From positions 4,774,001 to 4,838,000 of the forward strand of contig NZ_CP061008.1 of assembly GCF_014490035.1 (NCBI RefSeq): a DNA stretch of 64,000 nt. The letters run 5' to 3'. Shown one piece after another: positions 50,085 to 60,028 of this stretch. The notes under the pieces are model-generated. The model worked only from the letters and a program-made list of their open reading frames with translations. It was not told where the DNA came from and did not search any database. The position numbers and the translations under genes were made by a program. The DNA comes from Achromobacter xylosoxidans. GTDB taxonomy: Bacteria; Pseudomonadota; Gammaproteobacteria; Burkholderiales; Burkholderiaceae_B. How positions within the stretch are numbered: the first letter of the stretch is position 1; the number at the start of each line of letters is the position of its first letter.

Positions 50085-51062
50085 ATGTCACGCCTTGCCC
50101 GCCTTCTTCCCGACCGCTTCACCCTCTACCTGATCTGCACCGTCATCATCGCCAGCATCGTGCCCGCCCACGGGCAAGGCGTGGTCGTGTTCGGCTGGAT
50201 CACCAACATCGCGGTCGGCCTGCTGTTCTTCCTGCACGGCGCGCGCCTGTCGCGCGAAGCCATCATCGCCGGCCTGACGCACTGGAAGCTGCACCTCACG
50301 ATCTTCTCCGCGACCTTCCTGATGTTCCCGCTGCTGGGCCTGGCGCTCAAGCCGGTGCTGGAGCCGCTGGTCACGCCGGAGCTCTATCTGGGCATCCTGT
50401 TCCTGTGCTGCCTGCCCGCCACGGTGCAATCGGCCATCGCCTTCACCTCGATGGCGCGCGGCAACGTTCCGGCCGCCGTGTGCAGCGCCTCCGCCTCAAG
50501 CCTGCTCGGCATCTTCATCACTCCGCTGCTGGTGGGCACGGTGGTCGCCAACGCGGGCAGCGCGCCGATCTCGTTCGACGCCGTCGGCAAGATCATGCTG
50601 CAGCTGCTGCTGCCCTTCGTGCTGGGCCAGTTCGCCCGCCGCTGGATCGGCGCCTGGGTGCACAAGCGCAAGGCCATGCTGAAGTTCGTCGACCAGGGCT
50701 CCATCCTGCTGGTGGTCTACACGGCTTTCTCTGAAGCCATCAACGAAGGCCTGTGGAGTTCCACCCCGATCCCCGCGCTGGCCGGCCTGGTGGTGGCTTG
50801 CGCCGTCATCCTGGCACTCGCACTGGGCCTGTCGGCCCTGGCCGGCCGCGTGTTCGGCTTCAATGTCGAAGACCGCATCACGCTGTTGTTCTGCGGTTCG
50901 AAGAAAAGCCTGGCCAGCGGCATTCCGATGGCACAGGTGCTGTTCGCCGGCCATGCCGTGGGCGCAATCGTGCTGCCATTGATGTTGTTCCACCAAATCC
51001 AGCTGATGGTGTGCGGCGTGCTGGCCGCGCGCTTCGGCAAACGCCCCGAGGCGCAAGCCTGA
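50085..51062 (+). CDS. Bile acid:sodium symporter-family protein (YfeH-like)
   Basis: The 325-residue protein has about ten membrane helices with 'FTLYLICTVIIASIVPAHGQG', 'GWITNIAVGLLFFLHGARLSREAI', 'LPATVQSAIAFTSMARGNVPAAVCSASASSLLGIFITPLL' (the crossover helix region that binds Na+) and 'LLFCGSKKSLASGIPMAQVLF'. The family moves organic anions with sodium; for YfeH-type members the substrate is unknown. Single gene with its own strong terminator. Confidence 0.88.
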   Translation: MSRLARLLPDRFTLYLICTVIIASIVPAHGQGVVVFGWITNIAVGLLFFLHGARLSREAIIAGLTHWKLHLTIFSATFLMFPLLGLALKPVLEPLVTPELYLGILFLCCLPATVQSAIAFTSMARGNVPAAVCSASASSLLGIFITPLLVGTVVANAGSAPISFDAVGKIMLQLLLPFVLGQFARRWIGAWVHKRKAMLKFVDQGSILLVVYTAFSEAINEGLWSSTPIPALAGLVVACAVILALALGLSALAGRVFGFNVEDRITLLFCGSKKSLASGIPMAQVLFAGHAVGAIVLPLMLFHQIQLMVCGVLAARFGKRPEAQA

Positions 51063-51084
51063 GGCGAGTTCGCAGCCGCAACGA

Positions 51085-51110
51085 AAAACCGCGCCGAAGC
51101 GCGGTTTTTT
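51085..51110. terminator. Bidirectional terminator between the symporter gene and dnaB
   Basis: AAAACCGCGC (51085-51094) and GCGCGGTTTT (51099-51108) pair around CGAA, with T's on the plus side and the matching A's upstream, so it can end both the symporter transcript and the convergent dnaB transcript. Confidence 0.88.
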
Positions 51111-51126
51111 CTTGGGGCCAAAAGGC

Positions 51127-52509
51127 TCAGTACATGTCGCGCGGCTGCGCACCCGAGAAGTTCAGGAAGCGCGTGCTGGAGCCCTGGAAGGTCAGACGCA
51201 CCGAGCCGATGGGACCGTTACGCTGCTTGCCGATGATGATCTCGGCGGTGCCCTTGTCCGGCGAATCAGGGTTGTAGACCTCGTCGCGGTAAATGAACAG
51301 GATCACGTCCGCGTCCTGTTCGATAGCGCCGGATTCGCGCAGGTCGCTCATCACGGGACGCTTGTTGGGGCGCTGTTCCAGGCTTCGGTTCAGCTGCGAC
51401 AGCGCGATCAGCGGGCAGTTCAGTTCCTTGGCCAGCCCCTTGAGCGAGCGGCTGATTTCCGACACTTCGGTGGCCCGGTTTTCACCCGAGCCGTTGCCCG
51501 ACATGAGCTGCAGGTAGTCGATGATGATCAGGCCAAGCTGGCCGCATTGGCGCGCCAGGCGGCGCGCGCGCGCGCGCACTTCCATCGGGCTGAGCGCCGG
51601 CGATTCATCGATGTAGACCTGCGCGTCCTGCATCAGCTGGACCGCGTGGGTCACGCGCGGCCAGTCCTCGGCGATCAGCTTGCCGGTCCGCATGCGATGC
51701 TGGTCCAGCAGGCCCACGGAGCCCAGCATACGCATGGCCAGCTGGACCGCGCCCATTTCCATGGAGAACACCGCCACCGGCAGCCCTTCCTCGATGGCGA
51801 CGTGCTCGCCGATGTTCATCGAGAACGAGGTCTTGCCCATGGACGGGCGGCCGGCCACGATGATCAGGTCGCCGCCCTGCATGCCCGAGGTCATCTTGTC
51901 CAGATCGGTGAAGCCCGTGGGCACGCCGGTCACGTCGGAGGTGCTTTCGCGGTGATAGAGCTCGTCGATGCGTTCCACCACCTGCGTCAGCAGCGGCTGG
52001 ATTTCCTGGAAGCCCGCGGCGCCGCGGGCGCCCTCCTGGGCAATCTGAAACACTTTGGACTCGGCCTCGTCCAGCAGCTGGCGCGCTTCCTTGCCCTGCG
52101 GGCTCATGGCGGCCGCGGAGATCTCGTCGGCGATCGCGACCAGCTTGCGCAGCATGGCGCGCTCGCGCACGATCTCGCCATAACGGCGGATATTGGCGGC
52201 CGATGGCGTGTTGTGGGCCAGCGCGTTCAGATAGGCCAGGCCGCCGGCATCCTCGGCCTTGCCTGCGCTGACCAGCGATTCGTGGACGGTGATGACGTCG
52301 GCCGGGCGCGCCAGCCCGATCAGGCGGGCGATATGGTGCCAAATCAGCCGGTGGTCGTGCCGGTAGAAATCCTCTTCGACCAGCACGTCGGCAATGCGGT
52401 CCCAGGCCGCATTGTCCAGCAGCAGGCCGCCCAGCACCGACTGCTCCGCCTCGATGGAATGGGGGGGAACGCGCAGGTATTCGAGCTGGGAGTCGGCAGG
52501 TGTATTCAT
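51127..52509 (-). CDS. dnaB: Replicative DNA helicase DnaB
   Basis: The 460-residue hexameric helicase moves 5'-3' on the lagging strand and recruits primase. The N-terminal domain has 'PHSIEAEQSVLGGLLLDNAAWD'; the RecA-like motor has Walker A 'AGRPSMGKTSFSMNI', 'VAVFSMEMGAVQLAMRML', 'LGLIIIDYLQLM' (Walker B), 'ALSQLNRSLEQRPNKRPVMSDLRESGAIEQDADVILFIYRDE'. No intein. Its start overlaps the stop of the kinase-like gene by 4 bases, so the two are translationally coupled. Confidence 0.98.
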   Translation of the reverse strand: MNTPADSQLEYLRVPPHSIEAEQSVLGGLLLDNAAWDRIADVLVEEDFYRHDHRLIWHHIARLIGLARPADVITVHESLVSAGKAEDAGGLAYLNALAHNTPSAANIRRYGEIVRERAMLRKLVAIADEISAAAMSPQGKEARQLLDEAESKVFQIAQEGARGAAGFQEIQPLLTQVVERIDELYHRESTSDVTGVPTGFTDLDKMTSGMQGGDLIIVAGRPSMGKTSFSMNIGEHVAIEEGLPVAVFSMEMGAVQLAMRMLGSVGLLDQHRMRTGKLIAEDWPRVTHAVQLMQDAQVYIDESPALSPMEVRARARRLARQCGQLGLIIIDYLQLMSGNGSGENRATEVSEISRSLKGLAKELNCPLIALSQLNRSLEQRPNKRPVMSDLRESGAIEQDADVILFIYRDEVYNPDSPDKGTAEIIIGKQRNGPIGSVRLTFQGSSTRFLNFSGAQPRDMY

Positions 52510-53345
52510 GACTTCAATAGTAACGGCTGCAGGATGTCCGCGACGCGGAAGAATCCCTGGATATCGCGCGAGGGCAATCGGCCCAGCACCACGCGCAAGG
52601 GCGCGGCAATGCCGCAGAGCACGCGCGCCAGGCGCGTCAGGCGGGATCGGACCTCAGGGTCTGGGTTGCTCTCGAAATAGACTTCGAACGCCAGTTTACC
52701 CAGCGTACGGGCCACGTCGTCCGGCAATTTACGCAAAGACACCAGAGAGGCCAGCATCTGGAACAGGTCATAGGCCTGGGCCAGCGGCCGCGACAGCGTC
52801 GAACCGATGTTCTCTTCGAAATCGATGCGCCAGAGCTCGCCGTCCTGCAAGGTGATGTTGCGGATCTGGGCGCCGCCATGCCACAGGCCGCGGGCATGGA
52901 AAGCGGCCAGGTCGGCCGCGGCGGCGCGCGCCAGCCACAGGCGGGACGTCGTGTCCTCGTTGCGGATCAGGTCGGCCAGGTCTTCGCCCACGTATTCCAG
53001 CACCAGCAGACCTTGCTCCTGCCACCAGACCTCGGGCACGCGGCAACCGGCCTTCAGAAGTTGGGCCAGGCGCTGCGACTCGTGCGTCAGGCCGTTGCGC
53101 AGCAACACGCCCGGACGTGGAAATTCACCCAGGAAAATCTTGCACCCCACGCCCAGGAACAGGGCGCGCACATAGCGCAGCGCGTAGCTCACGCCCTGGC
53201 CGATGCTGGAACGGCGGCGCTTGATGATGCAGCGCACGCCATCTATCGTCACATCCCTCACCGAAGGTTCACGCGACGCATCCACGCTGTCCAGCCAGGC
53301 TCGCAGGCCTGGGGGCGCGTTGTGGTGCACGGGGGGCTGAGTCAA
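52506..53345 (-). CDS. Protein-kinase-fold protein (Bud32/Kdo-kinase-like) with changed catalytic loop
   Basis: The protein has 279 residues from a TTG at 53345 with GAGGA 4 bases upstream; the frame to 53420 also begins with TTG but has no ribosome site. The fold is seen in 'CIIKRRR' (beta-3 Lys42), 'LLVLEYVGEDLADLI' (hinge), 'AFHARGLWHGGAQIRNITL' (catalytic loop, residues 149-165) and 'LWRIDFEENIG' (DFG position, 175-177). In active kinases the loop is HRD or HGD; here it is HGG, so the catalytic Asp is missing. The gene is between the rplI terminator and dnaB, overlapping dnaB by 4 bases. A role near replication or translation is inference. Confidence 0.75.
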   Translation of the reverse strand: MTQPPVHHNAPPGLRAWLDSVDASREPSVRDVTIDGVRCIIKRRRSSIGQGVSYALRYVRALFLGVGCKIFLGEFPRPGVLLRNGLTHESQRLAQLLKAGCRVPEVWWQEQGLLVLEYVGEDLADLIRNEDTTSRLWLARAAAADLAAFHARGLWHGGAQIRNITLQDGELWRIDFEENIGSTLSRPLAQAYDLFQMLASLVSLRKLPDDVARTLGKLAFEVYFESNPDPEVRSRLTRLARVLCGIAAPLRVVLGRLPSRDIQGFFRVADILQPLLLKS

Positions 53346-53424
53346 GACGTCCTCTGAGGAATGCGGCGCGGGGCCTGGATCGTGGAGTCCGAAGACTACA
53401 CGCAATACGGCGATGGGCAAAAAG

Positions 53425-53457
53425 AAAAAAAGCCGGCGCGCGGGCCGGCTTCTTTTT
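53425..53457 (-). terminator. Terminator of the rpsF-priB-rpsR-rplI operon
   Basis: AGCCGG (53431-53436) and CCGGCT (53445-53450) form a GC-rich stem; on the minus strand a T-rich tract (complement of 53420-53431) follows. The kinase gene begins about 80 bases later, so readthrough or a separate promoter must supply it. Confidence 0.85.
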
Positions 53458-53473
53458 TACTGCGGGTACCGGC

Positions 53474-53929
53474 TTAGGACAGTTCGCCTTCGACCAGGAT
53501 CGTCACGTCGACCAGAACGTCGGCGTGCAGGGCGACCTGGGCCGGGAACTCGCCGATCGACTTCAGCTGGCCGTTGGGCAGGCGGATTTGCGCCTTTTCC
53601 ACGGCTTCGAAGCCAGCCTTGCGCAGGCCTTCAGCGATGTCGGCGTTGGTGACCGAGCCGAACAGACGGCCGTCGACGCCAGCCTTCTGGACGATCTTCA
53701 GCTGGAAGCCGGCGACGCGCTCGCCCAGAGCTTGGGCAGCGGCCAGCTTTTCAGCCTGGGCCTTTTCCAGTTCGGCGCGGCGCGCTTCGAATTCCTTCAG
53801 GGCGGCGTCGGTTGCGCGACGGGCCTTGCGCTGGGGGATCAGGAAGTTGCGGGCGTAGCCATCACGCACGCGGACGACTTCGCCGAGGTTACCCAGGTTG
53901 ACGACTTTTTCGAGCAGAATAACTTGCAT
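53474..53929 (-). CDS. rplI: 50S ribosomal protein L9
   Basis: The 151-residue protein starts '[39 protein letters not shown]', the classical rRNA-binding N-domain of L9; a long central helix ('[23 protein letters not shown]') joins it to the C-domain ('[23 protein letters not shown]'). L9 sits at the L1-stalk base and affects reading-frame fidelity. It is the last gene of the S6-PriB-S18-L9 operon, 14 bases after rpsR. Confidence 0.98.
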   Translation of the reverse strand: MQVILLEKVVNLGNLGEVVRVRDGYARNFLIPQRKARRATDAALKEFEARRAELEKAQAEKLAAAQALGERVAGFQLKIVQKAGVDGRLFGSVTNADIAEGLRKAGFEAVEKAQIRLPNGQLKSIGEFPAQVALHADVLVDVTILVEGELS

Positions 53930-53943
53930 TTCAGTGCCCCGGA

Positions 53944-54216
53944 TTAGTTGTGGTTGTCGGTGTAAGGCAACAGGGCCAGGAAGCGCGCGCGCTTGATGGC
54001 GGTGTCCAGCTGACGCTGGTAGATTGCCTTGGTGCCGGTCAGGCGAGCCGGGATGATCTTGCCGTTTTCTTGCACGAAGTCGCGCAGGGTGTCCAGATCC
54101 TTGTAGTCGATCTCTTCCACGCCGGCAGCGGTGAAGCGGCAGAACTTACGACGCTTGAAGAGCGGGTTCTGCTGCGTGAATTTGCGTTTTTCCTTGCGTT
54201 TTCCGAAGAAAGCCAT
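53944..54216 (-). CDS. rpsR: 30S ribosomal protein S18
   Basis: The 90-residue protein has the core '[64 protein letters not shown]', typical of S18, with a slightly long basic N-terminus ('[23 protein letters not shown]'). It pairs with S6 on the platform of the small subunit. Confidence 0.98.
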   Translation of the reverse strand: MAFFGKRKEKRKFTQQNPLFKRRKFCRFTAAGVEEIDYKDLDTLRDFVQENGKIIPARLTGTKAIYQRQLDTAIKRARFLALLPYTDNHN

Positions 54217-54326
54217 GATATGTGCCTCTTTGTTTGAGGGGGCCGGGTTCTACCCAAAACGGGCCCAAACCCCCATAACCTATCCGTAATCAGAAGGCGC
54301 TCATCGCGCCTCTTGCCCAATTCCCT

Positions 54327-54650
54327 TCAAGCCACCAGCGGATCGCGCCCTGCGCTGCCGCTGATCCTGCGTGCCTGCTGCAAATGCAGCTTGACCTTCA
54401 CCGAGTCCTTGCGGGTGGGAGCCAGAAACCCCTGCACCAGCAATTCGGACCCTAGCGCGGTGTCCTTCAGCAGCAACGCCAGATCGCCCAGTGCCACGGC
54501 CGCGATAGTCAGTTCGACGCGGCGCGGGTGGCCAGCTTCGATGACTTCCGACTCGTGCGCCAGCACCATTTCCAGTGCGGGCAAACCGGCGGGAGTGTGG
54601 CGCAAAGGCTCGCATTCGAGAACGCGGGCGCTGAGTTCCAGCTTGTTCAT
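54327..54650 (-). CDS. priB: Primosomal replication protein N (PriB)
   Basis: The 107-residue protein starts at the ATG at 54650 ('[34 protein letters not shown]'). It is a single OB fold with '[39 protein letters not shown]', the pattern of PriB, which helps PriA restart replication forks. The place between rpsF and rpsR is the conserved proteobacterial arrangement. Confidence 0.93.
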   Translation of the reverse strand: MNKLELSARVLECEPLRHTPAGLPALEMVLAHESEVIEAGHPRRVELTIAAVALGDLALLLKDTALGSELLVQGFLAPTRKDSVKVKLHLQQARRISGSAGRDPLVA

Positions 54651-54701
54651 CCTGCCAGGCACCGAGGGGACTTCATGGGATGAGCTCTGCGTGAGCCCTG
54701 C

Positions 54702-55079
54702 TTACTCGGCCTGAGCCGGCGCTGCTGCTTCAGCCGAAGCCTTGCGGGCTTCTTCGCGTTCGACCGACTTCATCATGATCGAGGGCGTGGCTTGAGCCTT
54801 CTTGGTCTTGATGACCAGGTGGCGCAGAACGGCGTCGTTGTAGCGGAACGAGTGTTCCAGCTCATCCAGCGTGGCTTGGCCGCACTCGATGTTCAGGCAG
54901 ACGTAGTGAGCCTTGACGAGCTTCTGGATCGGGTAGGCCAGTTGACGGCGACCCCAGTCTTCCAGGCGGTGAACCGAGCCGCCTTGGCCCGTGACCAGCG
55001 CTTGGTAACGCTCGACCATGGCGGGCACTTGCTCGCTTTGGTCGGGGTGAACGATAAACACCACTTCGTAGTGACGCAT
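54702..55079 (-). CDS. rpsF: 30S ribosomal protein S6
   Basis: The 125-residue protein has '[25 protein letters not shown]', '[32 protein letters not shown]' and '[22 protein letters not shown]', the full S6 pattern, with a C-terminal Ala/Glu tail. It is the first gene of the operon; an AAGGAG site precedes its ATG. The leader of about 150 bases upstream may hold an S6:S18 regulatory hairpin, but I could not identify it with certainty. Confidence 0.98.
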   Translation of the reverse strand: MRHYEVVFIVHPDQSEQVPAMVERYQALVTGQGGSVHRLEDWGRRQLAYPIQKLVKAHYVCLNIECGQATLDELEHSFRYNDAVLRHLVIKTKKAQATPSIMMKSVEREEARKASAEAAAPAQAE

Positions 55080-55271
55080 GAGTAAAACTCCTTGAGGATG
55101 TCTCGCTGGCCGACCGTCCTGCGCCCCCGCTTTCCATCAGGGGCGGATCGCAATATGCATCTTGAACAGTGGCCCGCAAGGGGCAGCCCGCTACCCAAAA
55201 ACCATGGGCGGTCGAGCAAGAAAGCTCTCGATTATCACCGATTGAGCGGTCAGGCGCAAGCTAGAGGTCGG

Positions 55272-56195
55272 TCAGGAAATAAGGGACGGACTATTTCCAT
55301 CGCCCTGCCCCGCCTGCCGAGGCAAATCGGCAACATCGATTTCCTGGGGACGGTTGACCACGCTGACCATCACGTAGCTGATGATCATAAGCAGGAACCA
55401 TGAGCCCAGCTTGGCGATGGACACGAGTTGCCATCCCTGCGACTGGTTCGGATAGCGCCAGGCGTTGGCAAAGGTGCCGATGTTCTCGGCGAACCAGATG
55501 AACAGGGCCACCAGCACGAAACCCAGCAATAGCGGCATGCGGCGGTAGACCTGCCAGATACGGAAATACACCCAGGTGCGGGCGAACAGGATGGCGGTCA
55601 GCGCAAACAGCGCCCACCGGATATCCATGATGTAGTGGTGCGCAAAGAAGTTCAGGTAGATCAGCACCGACAACGCCACGCAGGCCGCCAGCGGCGGATG
55701 CGCGCGGAAGCGGAAGTCGAACAGGCGCCAGACGCGGGCCAGGTAGCTGCCCACCGCCGCATACATGAAACCCGTGAACAGGGGCACGCCGCCGATGCGC
55801 AGCACGCTGGCCTCGGGATAGATCCACGAACCCGCGGCGGTCTTGAAGACTTCCATGCCCGTGCCCACCACATGGAACAGCAGGATCACGCGGGCTTCGC
55901 TCCAGGTCTCCATGCGCAGCGCCAGCAGCAGCGCCTGGATGCCCAGCGCGGCCAGGGTCAGGAAGTCGTAGCGGGCCAGCGCGGCATCCTTCGGATACCA
56001 CCAATGCGTGCCGAGCAGCAGCGCGCACATCAGGCCGCCGAAAAGGCAGGCCCAGGCCTGCTTCACGCCGAAGCGGAAAAACTCGTAGAGCGCGACGCCA
56101 AAACGGCCGCGGCCGGCCAGATTGCTGGCCAGCCGCGATTCCCACTCCTGCAGCCCCGCGATGAGCGGCCAGTCATTGGCCGCCGGATGGCTCAC
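55272..56195 (-). CDS. DUF817-family membrane protein
   Basis: The 307-residue protein has about eight membrane helices and the DUF817 features 'FFRFGVKQAWACLFGGLMCALLLGTHWWYP', 'YDFLTLAALGIQALLLALRMETWSEARVILLFHVVGTGMEVFKTAAGSWIYPE', 'GVPLFTGFMYAAVGSYLARVWRLFDFRF' and 'WFAENIGTFANAWRYPNQ'. The many aromatic and acidic residues in the helices suggest an enzyme or transporter, but the family function is unknown. It starts 7 bases after the folE2 stop. Confidence 0.85.
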   Translation of the reverse strand: MSHPAANDWPLIAGLQEWESRLASNLAGRGRFGVALYEFFRFGVKQAWACLFGGLMCALLLGTHWWYPKDAALARYDFLTLAALGIQALLLALRMETWSEARVILLFHVVGTGMEVFKTAAGSWIYPEASVLRIGGVPLFTGFMYAAVGSYLARVWRLFDFRFRAHPPLAACVALSVLIYLNFFAHHYIMDIRWALFALTAILFARTWVYFRIWQVYRRMPLLLGFVLVALFIWFAENIGTFANAWRYPNQSQGWQLVSIAKLGSWFLLMIISYVMVSVVNRPQEIDVADLPRQAGQGDGNSPSLIS

Positions 56196-56202
56196 GGAAA
56201 GC

Positions 56203-57000
56203 TCAGCCTTCCACGACGGCGTAGGCCGAGTGGTTGTGGATGGATTCGAAGTTCTCGGCTTCCACGCGGTAGCGGGCGATGCCGGGATGCGCGTTCAGGC
56301 GGGCGGCCACGTCGCGCACCAGGTCCTCGACGAACTTGGGGTTGTCGTAGGCGCGCTCGGTGACGTACTTCTCGTCGGGGCGCTTGAGCAGGCCCCAGAG
56401 TTCGCACGAACCTTCTTCTTCGATCAGGCGGATGACGCCGTCCATGCCGATATCGGCGTTCAGGATGGCCGACACCGTGACGTGCGAGCGCTGGTTGTGC
56501 GCGCCGTACTCGGAGATGGCCTTGGAGCAGGGACAGAGGCTGGTGACGGGCACCTGCACGATCAGTTCGAACTCGACCTCGTCGCCCTGGGCGCGCGCGA
56601 TCCACTGCACGTCGTAGTCCAGCAGGCTTTGCACGCCGGAGATCGGGGCGGACTTGTTGATGAAGTACGGGAAGGCGGCGGTGATGTCGCCGCGTTCGGC
56701 ATGCAGCAGCGGCAGCATGTCGGCCGCCATGGCGCGGAACAGGGTCGGCGTCATGGGGATGCTGCGGTACTTTTCCAGCAAGGCCACGAAGCGGGACATG
56801 TGCGTCCCCTTTTCTTCGGGCGGCAGCGCCACGGTCAGCGTCCAGTTGGCCACGGTGCCCTGGGGCGAGCCGTCGCCGCTTTCAATCAACATGGGGTGGC
56901 GCACGCCACGGATGCCCACGCGCTGAATCGGGATGTGCCGGGTGTCCGCCGAACTCTGGACGTCGGGCATCACGATGGCGGGGTCGATCGGAGAATTCAT
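56203..57000 (-). CDS. folE2: GTP cyclohydrolase FolE2 (type IB)
   Basis: The 265-residue enzyme makes dihydroneopterin triphosphate for folate and can work with Mn2+ or other metals when zinc is short. It has '[19 protein letters not shown]', '[14 protein letters not shown]', '[24 protein letters not shown]' (metal-site Cys) and '[43 protein letters not shown]'. Length fits. Folate synthesis by FolE2 fits a low-zinc response; no Zur site was identified. It is in an operon with DUF817. Confidence 0.95.
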   Translation of the reverse strand: MNSPIDPAIVMPDVQSSADTRHIPIQRVGIRGVRHPMLIESGDGSPQGTVANWTLTVALPPEEKGTHMSRFVALLEKYRSIPMTPTLFRAMAADMLPLLHAERGDITAAFPYFINKSAPISGVQSLLDYDVQWIARAQGDEVEFELIVQVPVTSLCPCSKAISEYGAHNQRSHVTVSAILNADIGMDGVIRLIEEEGSCELWGLLKRPDEKYVTERAYDNPKFVEDLVRDVAARLNAHPGIARYRVEAENFESIHNHSAYAVVEG

Positions 57001-57149
57001 TTCGGCTTACCTGTCTAGGCAGTCAGTCGTGAAAACGCACGGGCCTAGGAATCTTTGAGAAGGGGGCCATTATCGCCCATAGTCCGCCGATCGCCAGGGA
57101 AAACCCTTTTATTCGTAGGTTGGCGGGGCCGGAACAGTGTGTTTCATTA

Positions 57150-57180
57150 CCGCGGACAGTGGCCTCGCCCCTGTCCGCGG
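57150..57180. other. Perfect 10-bp stem-loop after dxs
   Basis: CCGCGGACAG (57150-57159) and CTGTCCGCGG (57171-57180) flank an 11-base loop 14 bases after the dxs stop. No T-tract follows on the minus strand, so it is a 3' stem-loop rather than a clear intrinsic terminator. Confidence 0.6.
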
Positions 57181-57193
57181 AATCGGGCCGGAT

Positions 57194-59056
57194 TCAGCCC
57201 AGCAGGTCGGCGTAACGAGCGCGGATCGCGCTTTCGATGCCCGCCGCGTCCAGGCCGATGCCGGCCCACAGCGCCGATTGCTCGCCGTGGTCGATGAACT
57301 CGTCGGGCAGGCCCAGTTGCAGGACCGGAATCGCAACGCCGGCCGCGCTCAGCGTTTCCAGCACCGCGCTGCCCGCGCCGCCCATGATGGACGCGTCTTC
57401 CAGCGTAACCAGGGCGTCGTGGCGGCTGGCCAGGTCGAGGATCAGTTCGCGGTCGATCGGCTTGACGAAGCGCATGTCGGCCACGGTGGCGTCGAGCTTT
57501 TCGGCCGCGCCCAACGCGGCCTGGAGCAGCATGCCGAAACCCAGGATGGCAATCTTGCGGCCCTCGCGGCGCACCACGCCGCGACCGAGTTCGACCGTGT
57601 CCAGGCCGGGCGCCTCGGCCGCGCCACAGCCCGCGCCGCGCGGATAGCGCACCGACGCCGGGCCGGGATACTGATAACAGGTCGACAGCAGCAGCCGCGT
57701 TTCGTTTTCGTCCGAAGGCGTGGCCACGACCATGTTGGGCACGCAGCGCAGGAAGGCGATGTCGTAATTGCCCGCATGCGTGGCGCCGTCCGCGCCCACC
57801 AGGCCGGCGCGGTCCAGCGCGAAGGTCACGTCCAGGTTCTGCAGGGCCACGTCGTGGATGAACTGGTCGTAGCCGCGCTGCATGAAGGTGGAGTAGATCG
57901 CGACCACCGGCTTCTGGCCTTCGCAGGCGATGCCCGCGGCGAACGTCACGGCGTGCTGCTCGGCGATGCCCACGTCGAAGTAGCGCTGCGGAAAGCGCTT
58001 TTCGAATTCGACCAGCCCGCTGCCCTCGCGCATGGCGGGCGTGATGGCGACCAGGCGCGAATCCTGTTCGGCCATGTCGCACAGCCACTGGCCGAACACC
58101 TGCGTGAAGCTGCGCTTGCCCGGCGCCTTCGATTGCTGGATGCCGACGGCCGGATCGAACTTGCCCGGGCCGTGGTACAGCACCGGGTCGGCCTCGGCCA
58201 GCTTGTAGCCCTGGCCCTTCTTGGTGACCACGTGCAGGAACTGCAGGCCTTCCAGGGCCTTGAGGTTCTGCAGCGTGGGCACCAGCGCGTCCAGGTCGTG
58301 TCCGTCGATCGGGCCGACGTAGTTGAAGCCGAATTCCTCGAACAGCGTGGCCGGGGTGACCATGCCCTTGGCATGTTCTTCGAAGCGGCGCGCCAGTTCC
58401 AGCACCGGCGGCACGTGCTGCAGCACCGCTCGGCCGACGTTCTTGGCAGCCGCATAGAAGCGGCCCGACATCAGGCGCGCCAGGTAACGGTTCAGCGCCC
58501 CCACCGGCGGCGAGATCGACATGTCGTTGTCGTTCAGGATCACCAGCAGGTTGATGTTGGGCGTGACGCCGGCGTTGTTCATGGCTTCGAAGGCCATGCC
58601 CGCGGACATCGCGCCGTCGCCGATGATGGCGATGTGCTGGCGCTGCACGCCGGCATTGCGCGAGGCCACCGCCATGCCCAGCGCCGCCGAGATGGAAGTG
58701 GACGAATGCGCGGTGCCGAAGGCGTCGTATTCGGATTCGCTGCGTTTCGGGAAGCCCGAAATCCCGCCCTGCTGGCGCAGCTTGGCCATGCCGGCGCGGC
58801 GCCCGGTCAGGATCTTGTGCGGGTAGGACTGGTGGCCCACGTCCCAGACGATGCGGTCATGCGGCGTGTCGAACACCTGGTGCAGGGCCAGGGTGAGTTC
58901 GACCGTGCCCAGGTTGGACGACAGGTGCCCGCCCGTTTTGGACACCGATTCCAGCACGAAGCCGCGCAGTTCGTCGGCCAGCTTCTTCAGCTCGCGGCGA
59001 TCCAGGCGCTTGAGGTCAGCCGGGGATTGAATGCGGTCCAGTAAATCTGTCGTCAT
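57194..59056 (-). CDS. dxs: 1-deoxy-D-xylulose-5-phosphate synthase
   Basis: The 620-residue thiamine-diphosphate enzyme condenses pyruvate and glyceraldehyde 3-phosphate, the entry to the MEP isoprenoid pathway. It has '[17 protein letters not shown]', '[17 protein letters not shown]', '[21 protein letters not shown]' with the GDG...N ThDP motif, '[12 protein letters not shown]' and 'RYPRG'. Length is standard. It is the last gene of xseB-ispA-dxs, 53 bases after ispA. Confidence 0.98.
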   Translation of the reverse strand: MTTDLLDRIQSPADLKRLDRRELKKLADELRGFVLESVSKTGGHLSSNLGTVELTLALHQVFDTPHDRIVWDVGHQSYPHKILTGRRAGMAKLRQQGGISGFPKRSESEYDAFGTAHSSTSISAALGMAVASRNAGVQRQHIAIIGDGAMSAGMAFEAMNNAGVTPNINLLVILNDNDMSISPPVGALNRYLARLMSGRFYAAAKNVGRAVLQHVPPVLELARRFEEHAKGMVTPATLFEEFGFNYVGPIDGHDLDALVPTLQNLKALEGLQFLHVVTKKGQGYKLAEADPVLYHGPGKFDPAVGIQQSKAPGKRSFTQVFGQWLCDMAEQDSRLVAITPAMREGSGLVEFEKRFPQRYFDVGIAEQHAVTFAAGIACEGQKPVVAIYSTFMQRGYDQFIHDVALQNLDVTFALDRAGLVGADGATHAGNYDIAFLRCVPNMVVATPSDENETRLLLSTCYQYPGPASVRYPRGAGCGAAEAPGLDTVELGRGVVRREGRKIAILGFGMLLQAALGAAEKLDATVADMRFVKPIDRELILDLASRHDALVTLEDASIMGGAGSAVLETLSAAGVAIPVLQLGLPDEFIDHGEQSALWAGIGLDAAGIESAIRARYADLLG

Positions 59057-59109
59057 GCTTTTATGTGGTTCGTTGGCCCGGCCTGCCTCCAGCCCGGGCT
59101 GGTCCCGGC

Positions 59110-60021
59110 TCAGCGGTCTCGTAGGACGATGAAGTCGGCCAGTTCAGCCAGGCGCGATCCGGCCTCGCCCAGCGGAGCCAGGGCCGCCAGCGCGTCCTCA
59201 CGCAGTTCCTGGGCGAACGCGCGCGCGCCGTCCAGGCCCAGAAGCGATACATAGGTGGGCTTGTTCTCGGCGGCGTCCTTGCCCGGCGTCTTGCCCAGGC
59301 TGGCGCTGTCCGCGGTCACGTCCAGGATGTCGTCGACCACCTGGAAGGCCAGCCCCACCGCCTGCGCGTAGGCGTCCAGCGCCTGGCGCGAAGCCGAGCT
59401 GGCGCCCGCCACGATGCCGCCCAGGGCCACGCTGCAAGCCAGCATGGCGCCCGTCTTCATGCTGTGCATGGTTTGCAGTTCGTCGCGCGACAGCGCGCGG
59501 CCGACGCTGAACAGATCGATGGCCTGGCCGCCCGCCATGCCCTGGCTGCCGGCAGCGCGCGCCAGCGACTGGGTGGCCTGCACGATCAGCGCGGGCGCGA
59601 TCGGCATGGAGGCCAACAGATCGAAGGCCAGCGGCTGCAGCGCATCGCCCGCCAGCATGGCGGTGGCTTCGTCGAACTGCACATGGGTGGTGGGACGGCC
59701 GCGGCGCAGCGTGTCGTCGTCCATGCAGGGCAGGTCGTCGTGCACCAGCGAATAGGCGTGGATCAGTTCCACCGCCGCGGCGGCGCGGTCCAGCGAGGCC
59801 TGCACGGCCAGCACGCTGCCGCTGACGGGGCAAGCCTGCCCCGCCGCGTAGACCAGCGCGGCGCGCACCCGCTTGCCGCCGCCGAGCACGGCGTAGCGCA
59901 TGGCTTCGTGCAGCCGGGCGGGCAACGCGTCAGCCGGGGGGAGCAGATCGTCCAGGACGTCTTCGACGTGCTGGACACGGCCTTGCAACCATTCCGGGAA
60001 GGCGAGTTGAATTTGCTTCAT
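59110..60021 (-). CDS. ispA: Farnesyl diphosphate synthase (geranyltranstransferase)
   Basis: The 303-residue enzyme joins dimethylallyl and isopentenyl diphosphates to farnesyl diphosphate. The two Asp-rich motifs are '[20 protein letters not shown]' and '[23 protein letters not shown]'. It starts at the ATG at 60021 ('[27 protein letters not shown]'); the frame upstream belongs to the xseB shadow. It follows xseB by 7 bases. Confidence 0.97.
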   Translation of the reverse strand: MKQIQLAFPEWLQGRVQHVEDVLDDLLPPADALPARLHEAMRYAVLGGGKRVRAALVYAAGQACPVSGSVLAVQASLDRAAAAVELIHAYSLVHDDLPCMDDDTLRRGRPTTHVQFDEATAMLAGDALQPLAFDLLASMPIAPALIVQATQSLARAAGSQGMAGGQAIDLFSVGRALSRDELQTMHSMKTGAMLACSVALGGIVAGASSASRQALDAYAQAVGLAFQVVDDILDVTADSASLGKTPGKDAAENKPTYVSLLGLDGARAFAQELREDALAALAPLGEAGSRLAELADFIVLRDR

Positions 60022-60028
60022 CGGGCTC

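Noticed and set aside
55080..55271. S6:S18 ribosomal leader motif before rpsF
   Set aside because: A leader of suitable length exists, but I could not find the conserved hairpin core with enough certainty to annotate it.
57150..57180. Intrinsic terminator of dxs
   Set aside because: The stem is perfect but no T-tract follows, so I list it only as a stem-loop.
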